Below, piece by piece: positions 11,701 to 23,700 of a stretch of 64,000 nucleotides of DNA. The number at the start of each line of letters is the position of its first letter. Positions within the stretch are counted from its first letter, which is position 1. Source of the DNA: Lophius americanus. Its lineage: Eukaryota; Chordata; Actinopteri; Lophiiformes; Lophiidae. The stretch covers positions 10,828,001 to 10,892,000 of the forward strand of contig JBBDHG010000019.1 in NCBI GenBank assembly GCA_037951165.1. The letters run 5' to 3'. The notes below the pieces were generated by a model. The model was not told the DNA's origin. It worked only from the letters and a program-made list of their open reading frames with translations, and made no database searches. Made by a program: the position numbers and the translations under genes.

Positions 11701-14700
11701 TTTGCTAACCCAAACTAAGTGTCATCCATTGTATATTGTTGTCATCTAGTGTTGCTACCGTTTTTGGTAGCATATTTGTCACTATGTTGGTGTCATGTAT
11801 TGTATTTAGAGATCCATTTTAGCCGATCACCACTCATTTCATTTCTCATCTGACTAAGAAACTAATTAATTCATCATATCTGCAAATGTTCTTTTGATGC
11901 AGGTGTGGAAGAGAGGCAATCATGCCATAAATGACAAAAATAAGAAATATAAAGTCTGCAGATTTTTCTTTTCTGAAACTGTTCCGTTTCAGTTTTTTTT
12001 TGCAATAATTCCCTTTAACTTTTTGTAATTTGTGTAACTTCCAGGGATCAAACATGCAACTTATATTCACGAATCCTCCATTTTTATCCACTATTAGTGA
12101 TTGGAGATTTCCCAGCATTACTATGAAATCATGGTTTACAGAGATGGAAAGTAAACTCTGGAATAGAAATCCCCCTAAGCTATAAAGCGTAGATGTTCAT
12201 AACATGCAGATACTCAAAACTCACAGGGACACAAAAGGATTCAAACAGTTATCTTTTTTATTCTGCAAAGATGCCTCCTTAAAAACATAGTTTTGATGGT
12301 ATATACATGTAGGACAGAAAAAAAGTTCTGCAGTTAGATGGAGGAGTCATAGCATTTCTGCTGATCAGAAAGGACGAGTGAAGCAGGGATGGAAGGAAAC
12401 ACGGCATGAAATAGAGAAGGATACATGCCAGGAGAGGAGAGGAGGAGGAGGAGATAGGAAAATGTCGATTTAGGAGTGCACAAGGGGTGGGCTCGCTGCA
12501 GCACAGTGCTGCTATGTCCGGGTGTCTATTCAGGCCACACAAAGTTGCCTGGTAACTTCGATGGCGGTGTAGGCTCCCTGTGCAGAATAAAGGGCTTCTC
12601 TCAGTGTTTGAATAGTGTGCCCACTCAAACATGCTGAGCTCTGCATTTTCTGCCAGTTTTTTTCTCATCCGGTCTCCCCCCCTGTCTGCATCCACACGCA
12701 GGCCACACCGATACACACATACACACTGTCACACACTGACAAAATGAGGTACGGAATGATAAACTTTATCTGTGCAAGCCCCATGTACAACACAATATAA
12801 AGGAGAACAAATTAATTATGCGGGTGAACTACGTGCCTTAACACACAAAGTGCACATATTTCGAGCGATTATGCGTTAATAAAGACATTTGGCCTGTTCA
12901 TTACCAATCATATTCTTGTAGCAGAACAGCACCTGAAGGCCTCACCCTTCACTGGGCCTGTGTGAACCCAAAAATATGGACACGCCACCAAAACACATCC
13001 CAATAAAGCAGAATGCAGTAAGATGGATAAAAGAAAGTTCTTAAGTATTTTTCTCTTAGCTGCTTTCTTCACTTAATTCTAATCTTAGAATAAAGTCATG
13101 CTCGTTCTCTAGTCACAGTTTGAAACACTTTGGATTAATACTTATTTCCGCTGCCGTCAAATAAAGATCCGTGGACTGTATATAGTCACACATTTGGTTA
13201 CATCCTTCTTCATGATGCACATCAACCGCAACTTTTTATAGAGATGGATCATAACTTCTGAAAGCGTTTTCTCTCTGCCTATCTCTTACTGCAAACAAAC
13301 TGACCTCACTCTCATTTCCATCCCTGAATAACTTCCCGCAGAATCTGATCCTTGCTAAACTGCGGGCTCTTCCACTTCTTTCTATTTTTCAAATATCACT
13401 TTTTGACTTTCTCTGTCAATTAAGTAAAAAAAACTTGTTCCCTGGAAGTTGCATCTAATAATGGATTCCTTGCTTTTTGTTTTATGTTGGGTTTCCCTGC
13501 CCATCACTTGTTGTTGCCCGCGGCACTGGGTTGCGTGGTAACATTTAGCCTCCGCTCCTTCAGTTCGGATAGGTCCAACACTCTCAATCGGAGCTCCTTC
13601 GCACGAGACAGCATGATGATCGAGGAGATACTGGCCCCCACAAAGGACACGGTATGATCCATGAGTTGCCGTCCTTGTTATATCTGTTTTCTCTGCTAGT
13701 TCTCTGCTCACTCTGTATCCTTTTTCTTTTCTGTTTAAACTGTTTATGAGAGCTCTATCGTCAGCTGTCTTTCTATCGATGGCCAGGTGAAAACTAGGAT
13801 GGCGGGATTTAAAGCAGGGCTCAGGATAGCTTTACCCGTCTTACGTTAAGGTCGTTACAAGAAAAGTGCACATGACGTAGTTTCTTTTGCCAAAGCGCTT
13901 AGTGTATGTTACACTTGACATTTGACTTCGACTTTACCTAAAGCTGATTGGTAGTGAAGCCTTCCTTATGCTCCTCTTATAGTTGACAATGTTCTGCAGA
14001 GATCGCCTCGCCTACTTGCTTCAGGGCTCAGGAGCCAAATCGTAACCTTTCACTCTGAATAAGCAATACCAGTAATAAAACCTAAAAAATGTATTTACAC
14101 CTTCCAAATCTCAAACATGGCTAAAACAAGCACTTATTTTAAAACATATTAAATGTATTTGACTCCCAAAGGGCCTTTTTTTTGTTAAAATTCTATTTGA
14201 TTTTAAAAAGACATGACGCCAAATAATATTCACGTAGGATATGTGATGTTTCAAGCTAAAATCCTCGGTGGTTTTATTCACATGCCCTAAATTGTTAGAT
14301 TTTATCACAGAGATGAGATCATTTTCTCCGTGGTCCCAGCTGGATCCGGTGGTTAAAAGAAAAAAGCATGAGCTATAAATTCAGCTTTCTTGACCAGACA
14401 GTGCCCCTAGTGTGATGCCTGAATTCTCATTTCTCCCCTAAGCTTCAGAGTGTCTGTAAAGACATTTCCTACTTGGTTGACCCACTTAATAAGGTATGAC
14501 GTGTTCATGGATGTTTGATGCATTCTTCACATTTATCACTTTTTGTCAGAGGTACAGCTTCTATTTTTCCTGAGTTTTGGTCTTTGTGTTTGTTTTGGAC
14601 CCATGCCATTCTCTTCTGTGTTGAGTGAAGGGTCATACTGCTTCATCAGTTCCCATGATTCAGTGTTCACTTATTCACAAATGACTCCTGTGAAGCCCTA

Positions 14701-17700
14701 ATGGAGTTGTAGCACATTTACTCTGATATATTGTACATAGTTGTCTCTTCTTTACTTGATTTTTACTCGTTAAATGTTATTAACTTCATCCGTCTTTATC
14801 TTTTCCATATTATCCTCCGTCACCTTCTTCATTCTCTCATCTATGTCGATCTCCATTTTGACTGCTGTTACAACTGATCACTCTCTCTCTCTCTCTCTTT
14901 TCTTCACCTTTGTCTTTGAACCCTCATCTTCCAGCACCTGGCTGTGACCAGTGACTATAGCTCAGAGTGTATGCGGCGCTACAGCTGGACTCCAGACACC
15001 GTGGACCACAGCCACAACACTGTGTCCAGTCCTATTCACTCTGGGTAAGAACCCCTGTACTCTCTAATCCGTTCCCTTGAAATTTATTATACCAGCATTC
15101 ATAGACTGCATAGACTCAACACGCCCCGAGAAACATAGGCTTCTTGTACATCCACTGCAGAAATCACATTTCTTATCTGATTTCCACACACAGCCATGTA
15201 TTGTTTCTGCTTTCCCACTAAGAGTCAAAATTGAACAACCCTGCAGAAGAGGTTCAGGGTTGTGGGATGTCTGCAGTGCTAGTGCACGTATGATAATGCA
15301 GCAACGCAATGCACTATTAATCCTCCAAAGCTCTCATATCGTCCCATAAGTCCAGGAAATACTGCAGAAGTGCCCCCCTCCCTCCCCCCTAAGTAAACAG
15401 TGCTGTGTTTTCCACAGAATTCAATGCATCCTTTCGCTGGTGTCAGGATTGTAATCCTGGATTGTGTCATGTGCAATTGTAATTGTTTACTCCTATTTTT
15501 GAATCAATTTTATACACAGTGTGTATATTTTTGTATTTACGCATCTTTTGGTTCATTGTCAGTTTGTCAACAGTGTGTCTTATATTTCCTTTGTATCCGT
15601 TTTTCATTTTCAGTAGTTATCACAGATCCCAGTAGAGGCTGGTAAACTTTGATACTAAAACTAGGTTCTGGGGGTTTGCCTTCTGCATTTGCCTCCATGT
15701 GTTTGTTTTGCAGCTTCTCCTCCCCGCTCCCTCAGTATGACTCCAGGTGATGACTGAGTTTGCTGCTTTAACCCACCATGCCACAGTGATGTCACTCACA
15801 CCTCCACCTCTGTGTTCCCTCCCCTCTCACCCCTTTTTCTTCCTTTCTTAGCCTTCCTCCTTTTACTCTCTTCCTATCCGTGTGTTTTGGCATTTCATTT
15901 GCTCTGACTAGATAATAGAAGTGTGTGTAGTCATTGTGTTTGGAGTTCTTTTATTGGTGTGTCGTCTCTCTTTCACAGTGCATATAAATCACGTTATTAC
16001 ATTTTCAAACATACATTATATTAAAAGTGACTATTCTATTCCTGCACCATATTCCATACTCTCTTTTCACCGGTTTCCATAATTACATTAATGGAATGGG
16101 ACATGTATTAATGACATTAACCCTATCTTGGTGAAACATCTGTGAAGGTGTTTAGTATTTTATCACAGAATACTGATTTACAGAAACCGAAATCTTGGTA
16201 ACAGATTCACCTTCATCCTCAGAACTGGAAACTAAACTGTGCAAATTCATTAGCACCCTGTTTAGTTTCAGGTCTTGGTAATGCTTTAAATCAAGGCAGG
16301 TGAAGATGAAAACTGCCAATTTTCAGATCTCAAAGTGTCTATTTTTCCTCTTTCTACTTTCTCTTTCTTATTAGTACTTTCTCCCCTTTTCTTTCTCTGT
16401 GTGGGTGTATGGTGATAAAAGCATGGGAATCATCTTCCTCGCGCTTAAACATGGATTCTGCTCATCTCACTCTCTCTGGTTCTGTTTTTTTCCTCCTTTA
16501 ATGCTGTTTTTAATCGCCCAGGTTCTTGGTCAGCTTCATGGTAGATGCCCGCGGTGGTTCCATGAGAGGCAGCCGTCACAATGGCATGCGCATCATCATC
16601 CCTCCCAGAAAGTGCACGGCACCAACACGCATCACCTGTCGTCTGGCCAAAAGGCACAAACTGGCCTACCCTCCACCAATGGTGGAGGGAGAGGGGCTTG
16701 TCAGCCGAATGGTTGAAGTCGGACCAGCCGGGGCCCAGTTCCTTGGGTATGCTTGAACTTTTTCTTTCCTATGGTGATGACTTGCAGTTTTCAGCATTGT
16801 TATCAGGATCCATTTTTATATCTAAATTATAATCATTCGGGTTACCATGGCTTAGCAATTTCCTCAGGGCTGTGTTCTCTTATGTTGTCTTCTGGTTCAG
16901 TCCTGTTATTGTAGAGATCCCTCATTTTGGTGCCATGCGGGGCAAAGAAAGGGAGCTGATTGTGTTGAGGAGCGACAATGGTGACACATGGAAGGAGCAC
17001 CAGTCTGACCCCAGGCCAGAAGACCTCCATGAGCTTCTTACTGGAATGGAAGAAGGTGAATGAAAGCTTACTCAATAGTTTGTTCACAGCCAATTTCTTT
17101 TATCCAAAATACAGGTGAGTGGCCGAAGGTGAATTAGACACAACATAGCTGTAAGCCAAGGATACATGTCAAATGGTGACGTAGGTGACACCAGACACAT
17201 GGGATTCTGTTGAGCCTGCTCAGTGATTTCTTTTGTGGTGACACTAACCAAATTTATTGTTCCTGTCTTGTGTTCTTATGCTTCAATATCAAAGAGCTGG
17301 ACAGTCCTGCTGAGCTGGAGAAGAAACGCATTTGCCGTATTGTCACCAGAGATTTCCCTCAGTATTTTGCTGTGCTGTCACGCATCACGCAGGAGTCTGA
17401 CCACATGGGTCCAGATGGAGGCTTGCTGTCGAGCAGCACTGTGCCCATGGTCCAGGCGTCGTTCCCACAGGGGGCACTCACCAAGAGGATCCGCGTTGGC
17501 TTGCAGGTACAGCAGGAGCTCTTTGATCAACTCAAATGTAATATGTTTCATGACTCAGCTTTATTGTTGAAATACTTGCATGCTGGCTTATTTATTCATG
17601 CCTGAATTATTTTTGCTTTTTTTTATTTATGACCAAATGTTTCCCAAAGTTTAACTAGCGCACAAACGTCAAGCCTCTTTCTCCGTTGTCCTGTGTTTGT

Positions 17701-20700
17701 GTTCAGGCCCAACCTGTGCCAGATGACATGGTGAGAGCAGTCCTTGGGAACAGAGCCACTTTCAGCCCTATTGTCACTGTGGAGCCCAGAAGAAGAAAGT
17801 TCCACAAACCTATCACAATGACGATCCCCGTCCCACCCCGATCTGCAGAGGGCCATCCCACCGGCCACCGAGGCGACTGTGCACCTTGCCTGCGTCTACT
17901 CTGCAGCATCACAGGTGAATAGACCGTAGATAAATAGAACCTGACAAGATAGAAATCTTGATCCAAAAGGCTTCCATAGCAATGAAATCAGTAATTCTTA
18001 GATTGTATTGAATTTTTTTGTTACACCAAACATACTGTTGTTTTTCATCAACTTATTTAACTTGAAGTCATCCTGAGTATCCTTGGAAACATGAAGCTTA
18101 CTTTTGCTTCAAAGGTACTGGTTGATAAAGGGCTTGCGAACAATTAACGACTTGAGAGGATGAGAATGTGATAGAACTCTGCATCGACTGAAATGTTATT
18201 AAGCTCCTCCTTTGGCCCCTGTGTCGCACAGGTGGGACATCTCCTGCCCAGTGGGAAGACATCACTGGAACCACTCCGCTCTCATTTGTAACTGATTGTG
18301 TCTCCTTCACCACAAATGTGTCAGCCAGGTGAGTCAGCCACACAACAGGCCACAATTAAGATTTTAAATCAAATTAAGAGTATAGGTGATGGTTTAGTTT
18401 GATCATTTTCTTCTCCTCCCGACTCTCATTGATGAGGCAGACCTTTTTCTCTGTGACTGGGCACGCTAACTGCGTTACAAATCCTTAGTCATTTGGATCA
18501 GTTGTATGAAGTCATGTCAAACGTGGAATGTACCTGCTTCTTGGTTAAAAGGACATATGGAGAGTGATTGTGACTAAGTGTACTACGGCTGCCTTAGGTT
18601 CACCTTTCAGAGTAACAACTCATTTGATCCATTTTGAAGATTTTCAGATCATCTGTGGAATTTATAATACAGAAATGTTTCAAACGTGCTGCTCATATAT
18701 AATCTGTTGTAAATCATCCTTTCCTCTCTTGGCTCCAATCTCTCCTGCACAGGTTCTGGCTCGCAGACTGTCACCAGATTCCTGAGACGGTGAGTCTAGC
18801 GTCTCAGTTATACCGGGAGCTGATCTGCGTGCCGTATCTGGCCAAATTTGTGGTATTTGCCAAGATGAATGATGTCGTTGAGGCTCGGCTACGCTGCTTC
18901 TGCATGACAGATGACAAAGTGGACAAGACCCTTGAGCAGCAGGAGAACTTTGAGGAAGTTGCCCGGAGCAAAGATATTGAGGTGGCTGTTTGTGTTCATG
19001 CGGAGTCAGGAAGACGGCACTGAATAAGAAATGTTTTAGGTAAACATATTGACCAGCAGTTAAATAGATTCTATTTTATTTGTGTCATTTTTTATTGGTC
19101 ACCGGACATCTGTAGGTTCTGGAGGGCAAGCCTATCCATGTCGATTGCTATGGTAGCCTTTCCCCTCTCACCAAAAGTGGGCAGCAGTTGGTTTTTAACT
19201 TCTACTCCTTCAAGGAAAACAGACTTCCCTTCAACGTCAAGGTATAAAATGCATATTTTTCAAACTCTCTCAACGCTTTTTATTATATGTACTCGACATT
19301 TAGTAGGGTTGGTCATGAAATAATTTAGTATTATCATCATGTGACTGGAGGCTTTTTGCTGGTCTCTTGTAGGTCAGAGATGTGGGCCAGGAGCCATGTG
19401 GCCGCCTCTCCTTCCTGAGAGAGCCAAAAGCCACAAAAGGCTTCCCACTGACTGCTATATGTAATTTGAATATCACACTGCCAACCCACAAGAAGGTAAG
19501 ATAACCATATTTGAATAGTTATAGAACATATCATGTCACCTTCATATAAATGAAACTAAAATACAGAAAGTGGCCTTACACTTGTAAGTGGTTGAAGTCC
19601 ATTTGGACCAGAAATTACTGCTACTTGTGTCGTTTATTGGCGTTAATGCCTGTGCCAGTCATTAGACCCCACAATGTACCCATACAACCACATGCACTTT
19701 GCACTTTGGGCTGTTGCCTGGCTCACTGGGTAAAAACAGAATAGTATGCAAAAATTGTGATTTGTTTATTTGCTGTGGTGTTGATTGATCACAAGAAACT
19801 GAAATAATTTTGCCTTTTTTTTTCTTAATTTGCTGTTTTTTTACTTAATGCCAAAGAGCTTTTCTGATGCTTTCATTTGCTTTTGCTGCTCCATTTTCAT
19901 CCCCTGAATTTTGTTTTTCACCTCCCCGCTCACTATAACAACCCTGCTCTCTCCATTGTGTCATCTTTCTACTCTCCTGCAATGCATCTTGGAATACCAC
20001 ACAGGATATGGAATCTGATCCTGATGATGAGGTAAAAAGGATTCTTCATCATCACATGGCACTGCTTCTTCTTTGTCGTCCTTTCTGTTGGCTTTACTGA
20101 AGAAATAAGCACATTGCAAATATTTTGTCTCTGCACAGCACTGTAGTCTAGAGGCGCTTTTCCCATCGCCATGTCAATGCTGAAGTGAGCATTTGTTGTG
20201 CATGAGTGGAAATGGTAGTTTTTTTAATCAGCAAGGATTTATTCATTTTTGTCCTCATCCAGTGGGGTAAATTTTCTGTCACATGGCTCGGCTTCTTTTC
20301 CATCTCTATCTTCCTCACCATACATGTTAAACAGGATATCACCATGACAACATCATATTATTAAATCAGAGTTTCACGCAGTACTATGGTAATTTTGTCA
20401 GCTCAAGATGAAATACTAACTCTTATAATTTTTCGGCTTAGTAACTGTTTTGTTGTGTTTGGAATTTCCCTTTTTCACCCGTGTCCTCCGCTTGTGTTGA
20501 ACGGAGAATACTAACTCTCATCTGCATGACGAAACAACATTTAAGAGAGATCGTGTTGTTTCTATGTTTGATTATTTACATTATATCTAGTGACAATGTG
20601 TGTTATGTTACTTTTATATAAAATGCGTCAACCAACATACATGAACGTTTGTCTAATGAATGAAATAAAATTATTTAAATAAAAAGAAAGCAACCAGATT

Positions 20701-23700
20701 CACTGCAGTGCCAAGATAAAATAAAAACAATACCCACGAGACATACACGCACACCAAGCATGAGCTACCATGGCTGCAAACATCAACAAGTAAAAACACA
20801 AAACTCGATATTTACCAGTAAGGATTAAATAAGGCATCTTTTCAACACGGAGACTTACGGCACAACAAAGTTATCACAACCTTCAAATTTAATCAACCCG
20901 AGGATCATAACAAGTTAAGGAGCTAACGTTAGCAGAGCGGCTAAAGCTAGCCGGAGCTCAGAGCCAGCCACAAGCCCGCTGTTTGTACGTATCTATGCTG
21001 TCATTTATGTTTTTTAAAATTCGACAACAAAAGAAGCTGCGGCGGAACCATCCAGAAGGAATTCGGCACAACAAACTTAATCACACAGTTCAAATTGAAT
21101 CCCCTGGGGATCATAACAAGTTTAGAAGCTAACATTAGCAGTGCGGCTAAAGCTAGCAGGAGCTCAGAGCCAGCCACAAGCCCTGACGTCTTTGAACAAA
21201 GCCAACATGTAACATATAATGGACTGAACGAGGCTTACAACATTTTATTTTCACTACGAAATGTTATACAATTGGTTTAAGAAACAAGGCGGGGAGGATG
21301 GAGGATAAATTCATTTCAACAGGTCAGACACATAAATACACATTACATGAAGCTGACCAGACTATTCACTGCCACTGTAATCATTCAAATAAGAGCCCTT
21401 AAAATACACCACTCATTAGGATTTTTAAACTTTAAAGAAAAAACGATCGGAATCGGCCAAAATCAGTGTTGGCTGATCATGAAATAAGAAAAATGCTAAA
21501 ATGCTAACATGCTAATGCTTAATTCAGCAAGCTAATCTACACCACGGTCAGCTAGTATCAATACAATCAAAAGCCTATAATTTCAAAAGCAGTCCATGGT
21601 ATTCACATATCATTGAGCTTGGAATAATATTAGAGCAGCCCAGGTTCCCAGTTCTAAAAGCTTAGCTTAGAACTTTATATTGGTCCTCATCTCGCTAAAT
21701 ATATATATGCCAATGCCATGGTGCCTCTATTGTCAAACTTTGAAATGTTGAAACACTTTGCTACATTTTTAAACATATCCAATGATGACTATTCATTTGA
21801 CAAACAGTAAAATGGGACGGCGTAGGAAGGACTGTTACTTAGGTGGAAAGCTTTAGGGCTGCTGGGGCTGTATTTCAAAGTGGCATAAATAAATTAGAGA
21901 ATTAAAGGATTGATGACTGATGAGGTATCTCCGCCAGTTCAGTAGGGCTTGCAACTTTGCACGTGTTCTACGTGCACTATAAAGCTATATATGAAAGGGA
22001 AAAACTGAAGACATAATTTGTTCACTTTAAGGTTAGGCAAACTACCTTGTTTAGGTTTGCGTGAAAGATAAACACACCAAGCTCACAAAATTTTCATTAT
22101 GCCAAACTCCAATGTTTTGCTTTTGACTTGTCATGTACTCTAAATCATGTAATACAGAATTTCCCCTGATAAAAAATGTTCCTAGCATTTCATTTATTTG
22201 AGTAGGCCATACACACATACAGTATATTCCCTTTTGCTATTTCGCAATATTTTTTTGCATTTTGCAATAATGTTGAGAAACAATCCCCTAATCCCCAGAG
22301 TAGACATAACGAAACATCTGCAGTTCCTCCCTCTGTCACTTCTAAAAGTATGTGCTGATTCATTAAAACCTTTAAGAAAATGTGAACTTCAAGTTAACAA
22401 GGGAACATCAATTCTTAGACCTCATTCTGATAGATCAGAATATCCATATTTTATGTTTAAGCAACTTTTGTTTTTTTTGTTTGTTTCAGACTGAAAAGCC
22501 AGAGCGACGTCATACCTTTGCATCCTTAGCTTTGCGTAAGCGCTACAGCTATTTGACTGACCCAGCAGCGAGTGAGTTTGCCATTTCTACTTACATGAAT
22601 TTAATTGATTTTAGATATTTATGTGTTTTTAATCAGTAGTGTCTAAATCCCTAAGAGTGGACATTTACAGTATTTCATATGACAATAGTGTTTAAAAGAA
22701 ACATATCTACCAAAACATGTTAATAATTTAATACATTGGCTTGACATACTTTTTTGATCATCTGTCATTCATCAAACATTTGCATGACGTACTGTGTGTT
22801 ATGCTTTGCTTACCCACCCCATGTCGACAAATGGTCTCATTGTTCAACTGTTACGTTATTTTACATTTGTGTTAAACTGGGAGTCAATGTTCGTCTTTAC
22901 ATTCATGATTTCAACATTTTTCAATTCATTTTAAATAAAAAATACTGTTCTAATTGTATTCATTCTTTCACTGGCCATTTCACTCTTATTGGCTTTATGA
23001 TTGTGTGCGGCTGTGCATTAATGTGGAAATAGGTTGCACTTTACATTGACTTGATTTCCCCTGCTTTCAGACTGTTACACATTTTAGAAACAGATTTCAT
23101 TCTACATTTTCTATATTGCCGTATCAGGAAAGCGACGTTTAGCAGGAGTATAAGCTACTGCCTGTGTTTTGTTTTATAGTCCAGCCATGTTTATCTGAGT
23201 CTTCCCCAAGTTCATCAAACTGAAAAATTGATCAAATCAAAATATTTGAATTTTGCATAAGGCATACTCAACAGGCAGGAGTAACTAATGTCCTTTTTGT
23301 AGTCTTTTGTAAAGTGCAACCTCATATTTTATTACAATTCATGAAAAAGCAAGTAAATGGTATACACTTGTGGGGTCATCTCTGGTATTGAATTGAACCA
23401 AATGCGAGAATAAAATCTTGTAAATTAAACATCTACAGTAAAAGGCACTGTTCTAAGGAAGCAAATCAATTTAGCACATCATAAGTCAATATATTGTACT
23501 TTTGGTTGTCATATCTTTTTGTCAATTCTACTATATATAAATGTTTTTCTTCTTCTGTCCATGCTCTGTCTTTGTTAGGTGCATTTTGTTCATTGAATTT
23601 TGTACATCATTTTTCATATCATCCTGATCGATAGGCCTTCTTAAATGTCCTGTGTGATAACTCATCTCTGTGATGAAATTCTGTTTCTGACTGACTCAAA

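Larger units (their letters stand above)
20032..22489 (+). other. ank3: ank3 intron with dispersed and duplicated repeats
   Basis: No exon recognised. Holds the pair of 120-bp direct repeats (20858-20977 and 21064-21183) and a repeat-like tract with gatcggaatcggccaaaatc near 21447, of a type often seen in fish hAT-derived repeats. Confidence 0.55.

Noticed and set aside
12279..12716. 145-codon minus-strand open frame
   Set aside because: No start context, domain or conserved match that I can recognise; lies in an ank3 intron and has low-complexity Ser/Leu/Pro content.
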